A stretch of DNA of 64,000 bases from Cryptomeria japonica (GCF_030272615.1 NC_081413.1:163339080-163403079); one strand, 5' to 3'. Shown: positions 34,446-44,497, counted from the stretch's first letter. Program-made: numbers and translations. The notes: generated by a model not told the origin, from the sequence alone.

Positions 34446-36332
34446 ATGAGTTTTACAACAATAAGCCCTACTTACACTATTCCCGTTAGACGAAGCCGTA
34501 GAATTAAGTCTTTCCGAGGTTTAACTATTGAGGAGATGGAACCTAATTTGAGTAGTCTTTTTAACGAGGACATGGTTAATTCCTCTAATCCTCCTAATGA
34601 TGAAGAAGCTCTCCATGAGGTTTCTGTAGAACAACTTTCAAAATTGGATAACCAATTTGACGATTTTCGACAATGGATGTCTCAAGAATACCCTGATAGT
34701 CAAGCTCTTCCTTTAATTGAGGGTCTAAAATGTATGCTTCAAAGTGATAAGAATGGAATTGATATTTTGCGTGGTATTGCACACATTGTGGATTCAAATG
34801 TGATGCCTATGAAAAGTTGTGCTGAAACCTTAGGTTATACACAACCTCCTACTCAAGCCAATCATTCTATTCCTTTGACAACTCCTATTGCTAGCATACC
34901 TACTTTTACATCAAATATAATGACTACTTCAACACAAGACATTCCTCCTATGATCACCAGTCATGGGGGCAATCCCTCTTCTTCAATTAACCCTCTTCCT
35001 TCATTCAATCCAACTTCTTCATTCATTCCTTCAGTGAGTGTTCCTCTTATATCACCACAAATGAACATGATGCAAGGGGGCAATTCATTTAACCATTCCA
35101 TTCCTCCTTGTAGTGTTCCTCCTTTCCAATCATCTCCTATGACTAACTATCATAGTGTCCCACCACCTTACTCTCTACCTTCTTTCAATAACATAACACC
35201 TCCATCACAATCTAACACGTCTAATATGAATTCTTCGACTGAAGCGACCATTAACAATCTTGCACAAACTGTCTCTTCTTTACAGCAACAAATTGCCTCT
35301 ATGAATCAATCTAAGTTTAGTGTGCCCACATTTGATGTTGCGAGTCCACTTTCTCTTGACATTGTTCGAGCTATTCCCCCTAAACATGTTGAAATTCCGC
35401 ATTTGGAGCTTTATAATGGTAAGGGTGATCCTCTAACACATGTTAAGATCTTTCAAACAATATGTACTGATTTTGCTTATGACCAAAGGTTGCTTGCAAA
35501 ATTGTTTACTAGAACATTAGGAGACAAAGCCCTACAATGGTATTGCTCGTTGCCTTCCTATTCTATTACTTCTTTCGAACAACTTGCAAATGCTTTCATT
35601 CAACAATTTCAAAACAATATAAGTCCTAAAGTTACTTTGATTGATTTAATGCATTGTAAACAAGGTGTTAAAGAAAAAGTGACTGATTTCATTGGTAGAT
35701 ATAAGCATTTGTATGCTCAAATTTCTTTTCCAGTGCCTGACAATGATATTCAAAGAATCTTTATTTCTAATTTACAAAAAGACATTAGAGACAAACTCCT
35801 GTTTTCTGAGTTTACTTCTTTCCAACAGTTGTGCGCAACTCTTCACAATTATCAACTGACTATGAGTCAAATGGAACAATCACATCCTATGGCTCCGAGT
35901 GATAAGGGTGATAGTAGTCAACAACCATTTGGGAAGTTTAAACCGAACAGAGAGTCCATTAAATTCAATGAAAACATCATCAACAACAATGTGAATGCAG
36001 CATCGGGTGTGTCTCCTATTTCTAAGTTTTTCAAGAGAGAAAGAAAGTTTACTCCTTTGAATGAATCATTGCATAGTATTATGAATAAGTTATTGGAACA
36101 AAATGTGCTTACTCTTCCTCCTATAAGGCAAATTGATCCTGCAAAGATTACTTCACCTTATTTTGATAAAAAATCTTTTTGTCAATTTCATCGTCAACCT
36201 GGGCATGATACTGAAAAATGTTTTGCTTTAAAGGGTAAAATTCAAGATTTGATTGATAATAATACTATCTCTGTTTCTGGAGTGAATGATAAAGGCAACA
36301 AATCTGTAGCTCCTCCTAACCAAAATCTTTAG
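34446..36332 (+). CDS. gag: TR-GAG Gag polyprotein
   Basis: 628-residue open frame, MSFTTISPTYTIPVRRSRRIKS. The basic start is followed by a low-complexity Pro/Ser/Thr/Asn region (about residues 130-285). Next comes a short coiled-coil-like NNLAQTVSSLQQQIASM, then the retrotrans_gag core at about residues 310-480: HLELYNGKGDPLTHVKIFQT, TLGDKALQWYCSLP, SFEQLANAFIQQF, LMHCKQGVKEKVTDFIGRYK. Near residues 578-591 a variant zinc knuckle, CQFHRQPGHDTEKC, matches the Cys-x2-His-x4-His-x4-Cys form seen in Tat-type Gypsy Gag. Gag forms the particle and packs RNA. The frame is fully open, so it could still make protein. It ends at UAG, and the same frame stays open after it into the protease-like domain. 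Confidence 0.92.
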   Translation: MSFTTISPTYTIPVRRSRRIKSFRGLTIEEMEPNLSSLFNEDMVNSSNPPNDEEALHEVSVEQLSKLDNQFDDFRQWMSQEYPDSQALPLIEGLKCMLQSDKNGIDILRGIAHIVDSNVMPMKSCAETLGYTQPPTQANHSIPLTTPIASIPTFTSNIMTTSTQDIPPMITSHGGNPSSSINPLPSFNPTSSFIPSVSVPLISPQMNMMQGGNSFNHSIPPCSVPPFQSSPMTNYHSVPPPYSLPSFNNITPPSQSNTSNMNSSTEATINNLAQTVSSLQQQIASMNQSKFSVPTFDVASPLSLDIVRAIPPKHVEIPHLELYNGKGDPLTHVKIFQTICTDFAYDQRLLAKLFTRTLGDKALQWYCSLPSYSITSFEQLANAFIQQFQNNISPKVTLIDLMHCKQGVKEKVTDFIGRYKHLYAQISFPVPDNDIQRIFISNLQKDIRDKLLFSEFTSFQQLCATLHNYQLTMSQMEQSHPMAPSDKGDSSQQPFGKFKPNRESIKFNENIINNNVNAASGVSPISKFFKRERKFTPLNESLHSIMNKLLEQNVLTLPPIRQIDPAKITSPYFDKKSFCQFHRQPGHDTEKCFALKGKIQDLIDNNTISVSGVNDKGNKSVAPPNQNL

Positions 36333-37013
36333 ATTTTTACTGATCCATTGCCTTATCATACCTCTAATGCGATTGATACTACTGATTCCTCTGTCTCACC
36401 TGATGATCTCGTGTCTATGACTCCGAATGTGATTAATTTTGTGGAGCAACAGAAAATCCCTAAAGAACCTTCCATCACATTTGATTCCAGTGAAACTATC
36501 AGGGCACCTGATGGTCCTTTATATATAGTTGCAAAAGTCAAGAACACACCTTGCCGTGGAGTGCTTATTGATCCTTCATGCATGGTTAATATCATTACTG
36601 AAGAATTTCTTTTCACTTTGCAATTGAATCAAGTGATTTATGACAAAACAGATGTGGTTGTGAAACTATTTGATGCATTTTCTTCTCCTGCAATTGGTTC
36701 TATTACATTACCTATTGAGGTCCGTAACAAATCCCTTGATGTGGACTTTGCTATTATTCCATCTTCCGAACAATTTTGTGTGAAGCTTGGCTATCCTTGT
36801 CTATCTTCCATGAAAGCTATTGCTTCTCCTATCCACAAGTGTTTGAAATTTCCCCATAATGGTGAAGTTGTTACTGTCAATCATAGTCTCTTTAAACCAG
36901 CTGAAAGAACCTCTAGTGTTCCTATTGATTACTTTTGGCCTAAACAATTCCAATCTCTTCCTCCGCGAAGTGATCATCTTTTCAAATCTTATCAAAGTGG
37001 AAAACAGATATGA
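36333..37013 (+). CDS. TR-GAG protease-like domain
   Basis: Same frame as gag after a single UAG, 221 codons from the first ATG at 36348. RAPDGPLYIVAKVKNTPCRGVLIDPSCMVNIITEEFLF matches the gag-asp_protease region of Tat-type Gypsy elements, where VxVDxGSSxNI is usual. Here the active-site triad reads Asp-Pro-Ser in place of Asp-Thr/Ser/Gly-Gly/Ser, so catalysis is doubtful. LPIEVRNKSLDVDFAIIPSSEQFCVKLGYPCLSSMKAIASPIHKCLKFPHNG follows, like the LGRPWL..AVxSxxHxxLKFP block. It could be reached by read-through of UAG or by new initiation at 36348. It ends in UGA overlapping the next ATG. Confidence 0.8.
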   Translation: MFTDPLPYHTSNAIDTTDSSVSPDDLVSMTPNVINFVEQQKIPKEPSITFDSSETIRAPDGPLYIVAKVKNTPCRGVLIDPSCMVNIITEEFLFTLQLNQVIYDKTDVVVKLFDAFSSPAIGSITLPIEVRNKSLDVDFAIIPSSEQFCVKLGYPCLSSMKAIASPIHKCLKFPHNGEVVTVNHSLFKPAERTSSVPIDYFWPKQFQSLPPRSDHLFKSYQSGKQI

Positions 37014-37858
37014 TCCTATCTCTAAGTGAACCTAGAACACCCAAACTTGACATTCCTATCATTCTTGAGAAGGAAGTTCTTCCTTTGAAAGATAAAACTA
37101 ATGTCTTTCCTCAAGAAGATTCCTCACCCATTCCTATGGATGTGACTATGCCTATATCTAATAAACTTCCCAAAAGTAGACCTATCCCTCCTCGTCATGA
37201 TGGACTTGGTCTCCTTCCAAAACCAAATATTCCTCCTTTATATGGAGCAGTTCCTCCTCCTTCCTCTTATGGAGAGAAGAGACCTTCCTCTTCTCCTATT
37301 GTTCAGCCTAAGAGACCACAACCTAAACACCCAAGTGATAAGGATGAGAACATTCCTCCTCCTCAATCTTCTCAACTTCCTACTAAGACTAGACGAAATC
37401 GTTCTGCACGTGAACGCTGGCGAAAGCATCATCTTAGAGCTCAGGCAGTTGTTTTTCAAACTTTGCAATCCCCAAAAACACCTTCAACAAGCATTATTCC
37501 ATTTTCTCCTTAGCCGATGATTGAGCCGAAATCTCCTAAACATAAGATGCATGATGGTCTTGATCCTGTGCGAGTTAAAGATCCTATTTTTATAAATCTT
37601 GATGATGATATAGATGAAATTGTTATTCATGATGCAAATGTTACTCCTGTTCATTCTGATAATGAATATGAACTTGTTGATATTGATAACCATTTATCTA
37701 ATAAATTTTCTAAAGAACTTATCCTAGCTCCTAGACAAGAACACCGCAGCTTGGGATATGAACATAGCCCTTGTTTGGATCTTGTGATAGCTCCATCTGC
37801 TGTGTTGGATGTTCCTCCTCTAGCATGTTCCCTGCCTTCCCGAAACATTGATCAGTAA
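37010..37858 (+). CDS. TR-GAG ORF3: proline-rich, arginine-rich and acidic protein
   Basis: Starts with the ATG of an ATGA overlap with the protease frame. It runs 167 codons to a UAG at 37511, then stays open in the same frame for 113 more codons (37517-37858). First part: PRPIPPRHDGLGLLPKP and PPLYGAVPPPSSYGEKRP, then at residues about 126-142 the arginine-rich TRRNRSARERWRKHHLR. Second part: acidic, VKDPIFINLDDDIDEIVIHD and NEYELVDIDNHLS. In a complete element RT would begin hereabouts; nothing here resembles RT. The acidic part is conserved in the relic at 11414. The arginine-rich stretch could bind RNA or act as a nuclear signal; function is unknown. Confidence 0.6.
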
Positions 37859-38610
37859 GATCGGGGGGTAGATGACATGCTAGACTAGTTCATTAGCATA
37901 GCAGATTCTCTCCTCCTCTCTTTCGTTACTTCTTCTATGTGTTAATCACATTCTTCTATTTGTTGTCCTTAGTGTTGTCTACTTGAGGATGATGCAAAGC
38001 ATTGAGATCTCTCGATCTCTCTCATGTTGACTCAAAAGACACATGTGTTCTCTTCTTCTAGGTGACCTTCCTTGATTGGGGAATGAAGAACAATTATGCA
38101 TACATACATATGATATACATGAATTATCATACAGCATACTGACCCCAAGGAAAGCAAAGTCACCTCGTGCTTTGTGTTTTGTGTCTATTATCCTTGGGCT
38201 TATCTCACACTTGGGGGCTAAATCCTTGTGATAACGTGCTCCTTTCTCATTTCTTATATGTATCACTACCTTAAAGCAATCACCCCCGGTGAGGCGTGTG
38301 CGATCACTTTAACGTAGGGGGGCATACATCCCATTCATATCTTTTCAAGATACTTGAAAATTTCTTGACAAATTTAGCTTTGCCTTGAAAATTTTTGATA
38401 TCTTTCTTGCATGACTCATAGTGAAGGAACCTTACTACTGACAGTCATGGTTCTCCCTCGTGATCTTCCCTTTTACTTTGTCAATCGAAGTCGTAAGATC
38501 CTTAGTCCACCGGGGGCTTGGTGTATCTTACCTCCTTGACGTGGTGAAAGTCTTTCAATGTTGTTTCCTTGTACTTTACCGGAAGTATGAGCATACGCCT
38601 ATACTCCCGC
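37859..38610 (+). other. TR-GAG 3' spacer
   Basis: Non-coding. Includes GATGCAAAGCATTGAGATCTCTCGATCTCTCTCATGTT near 37990, shared with the relic at 11890. Its end TACTTTACCGGAAGTATGAGCATACGCC is shared with Gypsy-5 (55155-55180). Confidence 0.6.
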
Positions 38611-38626
38611 TAAAGTGGGGGCTAAA
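38611..38626 (+). other. TR-GAG polypurine tract
   Basis: TAAAGTGGGGGCTAAA precedes TGTAGCGTCC. It is identical to the Gypsy-5 tract. Confidence 0.85.
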
Positions 38627-39834
38627 TGTAGCGTCCTAAAATTGCGACACTTGCAATTTCGACCGCATTTGGGTCTTCACGATGGCGACGCAACACGCAA
38701 CCTGAATGGAGACCCCGAAACCTGATTATGACACTGAAAACTGCATTTTCTTGCACCCTGGCCTGAACCTCCTTTGCACCCTGCTGTCCCGGGAGGTGGG
38801 ACCAGAGCGCCCAGCGCCCTGGTCCCTGGGTCCTATTTTGGGCCCGGTCTCTTTTGGACTTCAGGTCTTTATGTTTGCAAATTGGAAAATTATCTTTCCT
38901 GGTCGGCCTAAGGTCGGGAAAATCAGTCTATCAGCCCTAATTGACAAGTATATAAACTACATTTTCCTCTCTCATTTGGATATATACATGATGGAAAAAG
39001 CATGGAAACTATACTCAAGCATTCAAGCATTCAAGCATTCCTTCAAGTAATTGATCATTCTAAGTCTCCATTCAAGGCTAAGTGTTGCATTCAAGACAAG
39101 GATTCAACCATTGAAGAGGAGATCACATACTACATGCTACATACAACATACAACAATACAACAAACAACAACATCTATACCTTCACACATAAGGATACAA
39201 ACATCCTTACAACAAGGTATTAGTACTTGTTTTACATTACATTTACAGCATTTCTCATTTCTTGGTTAATTCCAAAACCGGGGTTTGACCTAAAGGCAAA
39301 CCCCTAATCCCTAACCCCCCAATCGTCTTCGCTTTTCTGTGTGTAGGTTGTAGGTACGCGGCTGAAATTGAAGATCTGGAATCCTTGTGCAGAGACGAAC
39401 AGATCCCCCTTCGTTTCGCGGATTTTTCGGAGGACCGTGTGCACGCCGGGCGCCATCGTCCCGACAACTTTTGCTCAAATTTGCAGGACAGCGCCGTATC
39501 GACATTTTACTGCTAATTCCAGGTCCGCAACTTCATCCTATATCCCTATCTCAGTTTATAAGCGAATCTTTGTCACTTTCTATGCATTCCTAGCTTAATT
39601 CTTCTATCAACATTCTTTACAAAAGAGGGTAGCCTTGCTTTCTTAACCCTTGAAACACATTTAGCATCCAATCTTGCATTGTGTGGGATTGGATCTTGTG
39701 GGTTTCAACCCCTCTTTTGAATGTAAAGTCCCTCCTAAGTGAAAACCATCAACCCTAGTGAATCTCCCTTCTCTCTCCTTGGAGTTGGAATAGGGGAGAG
39801 CAACTAGGGTTCGATCGCGATTTTCCGCTTTACA
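38627..39834 (+). repeat. TR-GAG 3' LTR
   Basis: 1208 bp, shorter than the 5' copy chiefly because it has one GC-rich hairpin unit (38799-38825) where the 5' LTR has two. The 30-nt hairpin is at 39432-39461. Confidence 0.93.
39432..39461 (+). other. 30-nt hairpin, 3' LTR copy
   Basis: GGACCGTG left arm, GTGCAC, then CATCGTCC right arm: seven of eight positions pair if one G-T pair is allowed. Confidence 0.6.
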
Positions 39835-39839
39835 CATCC
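39835..39839. repeat. TR-GAG target duplication CATCC (right)
   Basis: Identical to 32028-32032. Confidence 0.9.
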
Positions 39840-40271
39840 CCACCGTGGTTTTTCCCATTTGGGTTTCCACGTGAAAAATCATTGTGTCGAGTGGTGAATG
39901 ATTTTGTGGATGTGTTTTGATATGGTTGATATGAATAACTGGTAAAGCCACTTAGATATGTTTAGATGACTGGAAGTGATCTGAAATGAGCTATTACTGA
40001 TATTAGTGAAGTGGTTTAATATTTTGGTTAAATGGTATTTAGTTTCAGATCTATTGCATTGTATCATTGATGTTTTCATCAATCGATAAATTTTGACACT
40101 GCAGTTGCAGTTTTTGATACAGTGTCTAAACCAGTTAAGTTTAGTGATTGGATTTTGAGTTGGAATTAAGTTTGGTAAAAGTTTAGTTTATTTTCTATCT
40201 AGTGATTCACCCCCCCCCCCCCCCACTCTCTTAGTAGTTGATCGGATCCTTATAGTTTCATCATATTATCA
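39840..40271 (+). repeat. Copia-2 5' LTR, second part
   Basis: Resumes with the CCACCGTGG hairpin block and ends ATATTATCA. With the first part it totals 1406 bp, the same as the 3' LTR. It includes a run of 16 or so C at about 40209-40224. Confidence 0.93.
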
Positions 40272-40287
40272 ATTGTTATCAGAGAAT
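40272..40287 (+). other. Copia-2 primer binding site (degenerate)
   Basis: ATTGTTATCAGAGAAT follows the LTR. It fits the initiator Met-tRNA site TGGTATCAGAGC with changes. Confidence 0.6.
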
Positions 40288-40341
40288 TTCAAGTCCTCTT
40301 GTGTTTAAGCCTAATAGCTTGAGGAAAAGATCTAGGAGAAC

Positions 40342-41343
40342 ATGATGAAGAAAGAAGGTCTGAAGTTTAATAGGGAAAACTATAGAATCTGGAGTGATAG
40401 GATGAATATCTATATCAAGAGCTTAGGAAGTCAATATTGGGAGCATGTTATTAGTAAATATAACTTGCCTAGTGGGATTCTGACTGATGATCAAAAGAAG
40501 AAGCAACAGGAGAACAATCAAGCATTGGAGGTCATAATCAATTCCTTGTCTGATTTAGAGTATGTTGGTGTTCATGGATTGGAGACTACATATGAAGTAT
40601 GGAAGAAACTGGAAGATATTTATAGTGGTGATGAGCATGTTAAGATTTCTAAAGAAGAGAGTTTGAGAGGTAAATTTGATGATATGTGGATGGTTGAAGG
40701 AGAAAACATTCAACAGTATGGGCAGAGGATCAAGGAGATAGTCGGAGAGATCAAAAGTGTTGGAGGTATAGTGGACTATACCACAGTGGTTAGCAAGGTG
40801 TTGAGAACCCTTCTACTGGTCTAAGATATCTGAGTTGCAACCATTCAGGAACTCAAATCTATTGATAAGACAAAGGTAACTCTTGATTCTATCATTGGTA
40901 AATTAACTGCATTTGAATTAAATGGTTTTGATGGAAGTGTTCAGAGATTGAAATCTGCATTTAGAGGCTCAGTTTCAACCCCACTGGTAAGGAAAAGCAT
41001 AGAAGTGAGCTACAGTCATGAGTCAAGATCCAACAGAGAGGTAGATGATGAAGATAGTCTGATTGAGCTTGAAGCATTGTTGGCCAAGTGGTTACCCAGA
41101 GGTACTGGTAAGTACAGAGGTAAATTACCATTGAAGTGTTTTGCATGTAGCTAGATTGGACATATTGTTGCTAACTATCTGAATGGAGATAATGAGCAAA
41201 AACGAGAGAAGTATAAGAAGTATAAAGGCAAAGGTAAAAGAGATTGTCTCATTGCAGTGGATGGAGGAATTACATATGAAGAATCTGGGGAAGATGCAAA
41301 TGAGGACATTGTCTTTGTTGCTATTAAAGAAGAGATATCAGCT
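40342..41343 (+). pseudogene. gag: Copia-2 Gag
   Basis: Frame starts MMKKEGLKFNRENYRIWSDRMN and runs 160 codons to a TAA at 40822. It continues in the same frame through ELKSIDKTKVTLDSIIGKL and a zinc knuckle near 41136-41180. The parent of the knuckle would be CFAC-x4-GHIxxxC. Here a TAG falls inside it and the last Cys reads Tyr, so RNA binding would be lost. The LEALLAKWLPRGTGKYRGKLPLKCF stretch closely resembles Copia-1 (ARRLLRGKGKYKGKVPLKCF), placing both in one lineage. Confidence 0.85.
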
Positions 41344-41841
41344 TAGAAGGCATTAGTCTCTCGCATGGATAATTCAGATGACTAGATTATAGATAGTGGT
41401 TGTTCACACCACATGACCGGTGACCAGAGTAAGTTTCTTACTTTGAGATATTTTAATGGAGGTGTTGTGAGATTTGGGAATGACTTGCCTTGCATGGTGA
41501 AAGGGAAAGGATCCATCTCTCTAAATGGTAAAAGCAGTGCAGATGATGTCTACTGGGTTGAAGGATTGAAACACAATCTTTTGAGTGTTGGTCAACTCAA
41601 TGACAAAGGTTACCCACTGGAATTCAAGAATGAAGTCTGCAAGATTTATGGAAGCAAAGGTGAGTTGACTGCAACTAGCAAACAAACCAAAGGTAACTTG
41701 TTTCATTTAAGCTCTGAAGTCAACAATTGTTTAATTGAAAAAGTAGAAGATAGTTGGCTTTGGCATTGGAGATTTTGTTATGTAAATTTTGATAACATTG
41801 TAAGAGTCAATAAGTCTAAATTAGTAAGAGGTTTGCCATAG
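41344..41841 (+). pseudogene. Copia-2 protease and gag_pre-integrase
   Basis: After a TAG at 41344 the frame holds a Trp-to-TAG change (41383) and then IIDSGCSHHMTGD, with the DSG active site of the aspartic protease intact. The remaining 142 residues are open (FGNDLPCMVKGKGSI, VYWVEGLKHNLLSVGQL, LFHLSSEV, WLWHWRFCYVNFDNI). The last is the gag_pre-integrase region with one His of the integrase zinc finger. It ends at a TAG at 41839. Confidence 0.88.
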
Positions 41842-42842
41842 TTGGACAAACTGGTGAATGCTTTGTGCAAGGAATGTCTATTAGGGAAAATGCCATCCTC
41901 AGCCTTCAAGAGAAAATCTTTCTCAGTTGAACATTTGCTAGATTTGGTTCATACTGACCTTTGTGGACCAATGAGGACTAGGAGTATTCAAGGTGATCAG
42001 TACTTCATGATATTTATCGATGATTTCTCAAGGATGATGTGGGTCACATTCTTGAAATACAAGACAGAAGCATTTAGCAAGTTTAAGGCATTCAGAGCCT
42101 TAGTTGAAAATGAAAGTGGAAAGAAGATAAAGTGCTTAAGAACTGATCAAGGTGGTGAATTTACTTCAGAGGAATTCACTAGATACTGTGAAGACAATGG
42201 AATTAAGAGGCATCTTTTTGCACCAAGGAAACCATAGCAGAATGGTATTGCATAAAGGAACAACCGATCAGTAGTTGAAGCTGCTAGGACTATGCTAATT
42301 CAAGGAGGTGTAGCTAAGACATTCTAGAAAGAAGTTGTCAACACAACTATTTACACAATGAATCAGATACTGGTTAAAAGAGGTAAGGACAAAACTCCTT
42401 ATGAGTACTAGTATGGTCGATCACCTAATGGCAGTTACTTTAAAAAATTTGGTAGCAGATGTTTTATCAAGAGAGGTGATTATATTGGTAAGTTTGATGC
42501 CAAGAATGATGAAGGCATATTTCTTGGTTACTCCACCAAGAGCAAATCTTACAAGTGCTACAACAACCGGACTAAGAAAATCATTGAAAGTGTAAATGTC
42601 TGAGTTGATGAATTTACTGAAGGATCAGGTGAAACCAGCAAGGAGAAGGAAGAAGAAGAACCTTACACACTATTTTTGGAACTGGATGAAGTTGGTGAAC
42701 AGAACAAAGAATCCCCAGTTCAACCAAAACTGGAAGTCCAACAAAAGATGAAGAAGAACTTGAAAAACAAGATCATGTTATTCCAAGGTATGTTAGACTC
42801 AATCATAGCCCTGGTCATATTATTGGAGAAAAGAATGCAGGT
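41842..42842 (+). pseudogene. Copia-2 integrase and linker
   Basis: Zinc-binding CKECLLGKM, then the catalytic core with LVHTDLCGPM (first Asp), FIDDFSRMMW and LRTDQGGEF (second Asp). The block holding the catalytic Glu reads QNGIA-stop-RNNRSVVEAAR: the codon expected for Glu in the usual AERKNR is TAA at 42253, so the active site is destroyed. Further stops: 42235 (Gln expected), 42325 and 42409 (Trp expected), 42601. The C-terminal part keeps FIKRGDYIGKFDAKNDEGIFLGYSTKSKSYKCY. An acidic linker follows. Confidence 0.88.
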
Positions 42843-43028
42843 GTGATAACTAGAACAAGGCTTAGAGAGAACTCTTGTATGATTTCCACCATTGAGCCTA
42901 GAACTGCAAAAGAAGCATTTGCAGATGAAGACTGGATTAAGGCAATGGAAGAAGAACTTAACCAGATAGAGAAGAACAATACTTGGTCACTAGTACCTAG
43001 ATGGGAGAACAAGAATGTAATAGGTACA
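42843..43028 (+). pseudogene. Copia-2 RT, part 1
   Basis: Start of the RT domain: TRTRLRENSCM, EPRTAKEAFADEDWIKAMEEEL, NNTWSLVPRWENKNVIGT. It is cut after the GGTACA codons by Gypsy-3. The frame resumes at 49075 with [13 protein letters not shown]. Confidence 0.9.
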
Positions 43029-44481
43029 TGATGCTCTGCAAAATACCCAAAGGTTAGACTGGAACCTGTAGTCGTATAACACACAATAAATAGTAAGTGT
43101 TATTCAACCAAGAACTAATCTAAGCAGGCATATCAAAAGAGATACTAAGATCATGCTAACATATTTAACAAATGACACAAATGTAAGAAGACATCTCCAA
43201 ATGCCTCTTAACATGTTCTTAGCTCCTTCTTTGTTCCTCTCCTCTCCAAGTTCCCAAATATTGTAGCTCTCAGCAGCTTTTTGCACTATGGATGCTTATG
43301 GAGATTCAAGATTGTAAATGATCTCAAGCTTATGCTATGCAAGTGTAAAACAAACTAATAAAACATATTATGAAAAAGAACTAAGATTTATTTTAGTCCA
43401 AGATGACAATATATGAGTGATTTATGCTAAATGCTCTCTAAAATTAGCTATAGATTAAATGCATACAAGTTTTCAGGATTATGATTATGAATGTTAAATG
43501 CTTGAGGATTTGAAAATGAGGAATGTGAGATCTATTTATAGGTAAAATGGAGCAATGGATGGTTGAGATTGAGTAATTTCAACAAGGGTCAAGATTGAAT
43601 GATTTGAGATCCATGTGAGGGCTTTCAAACCAATCTCTGGTTGACAAGTGTCAATGTGAGATAGGTTGAGAGGAGAGGGAATAAGCATTGAATGCTTGAC
43701 ATGACTTGGGAGTTAACTTGGGGGTTAGGGTCAAGGTTAGTTGAATGAATAAATTCTTTATTCAAAGAATAAAGCTTTTATCCAATGGATAAACTTTTGT
43801 GTAAAGGCAAATGGAATAACCATGGTCAAAGCAATAAATGCTTGAGGAGACACATGAGTGTAAGTTGAAATAACCATAAATGGTTATGTAAGAGCCATTA
43901 ATGGTCATGTAAGAGCCATTAGTGGTTTTGGAAGACTTTGGAGGTTAAATTGTTGAATACACAAAGCATTAAATGTTTTTCAAAGACTTTGAAGTCTTTG
44001 AGAAGTGACTCCAAGTTGCTTAGGAATGTGAGAATAATTAGGGAATGGATTAGGCTAATTAGGAAGGGGTTATAAGAATCTAGAAGGGGATTAGATTTGC
44101 AAGTGGATTTGGTGGGTGAGGGAAAATAAGATTTTATTAAAATAAAAATTCGTTTCTTTCAATAAATGTGTGCAAGTTGCATTTGTAGGAAAATGCAAGT
44201 GGGGGGGGGGAATAAATGAATTAAATAAATGTTTTATTTAATTTATTTAAAAGAGGAATAAGAAATTAAATGAAATAAATATGATTTATTCATTTAATTG
44301 ATTGTGATTTTGGTTGAATGAATTAATTAAAATAAATTGAATAATTTATTTAATTAATAGGAGAGTGTTTGAAGATGAATTAATTAAATATTAATTTAAT
44401 TAACTGATGGCTAGTGGATTTTTAATTAAATAAATACGAAATATTCATTTAATTAAAATGGATAGATTTATGTGACTACAT
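43029..44481 (-). repeat. Gypsy-3 3' LTR
   Basis: In element sense it starts TGTAGTCACATAAATC after the purine tract and ends GCAGAGCATCA. Includes a G-run at 44203-44212 and a reverse-strand TATA box at 43534. Confidence 0.9.
43534..43541 (-). promoter_or_regulatory. TATA box in Gypsy-3 LTR
   Basis: In element sense CCTATAAATAGATC. The same box occurs at 48124-48131 in the other LTR. Confidence 0.55.
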
Positions 44482-44497
44482 TTGCCCCTCTTTGAGA
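44482..44497 (-). other. Gypsy-3 polypurine tract
   Basis: In element sense CTCAAAGAGGGGCAAA next to TGTAGTC. Confidence 0.85.

Larger units (their letters stand above)
32033..39834 (+). mobile_element. TR-GAG: gag-only Ty3/Gypsy element
   Basis: Complete 7.8-kb insertion with LTRs 32033-33273 and 38627-39834, TG to CA, and target duplication CATCC at 32028-32032 and 39835-39839. It has a primer site, a 1.2-kb leader, a 628-codon Gag, a protease-like domain, a further ORF3, a short spacer and a polypurine tract. No RT, RNase H or integrase motif occurs anywhere between the LTRs. This layout matches the published idea of terminal-repeat retrotransposons with a GAG domain, which rely on a partner element for pol. 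The LTR copies differ mainly by C/T and G/A changes and one repeat-unit indel, so insertion is fairly recent and later than Copia-2. Confidence 0.9.

Noticed and set aside
34594-34797. Minus-strand frames inside TR-GAG gag and PR (also 36356-36616, 36801-36995, 37238-37468)
   Set aside because: Shadows of the real plus-strand coding frames.
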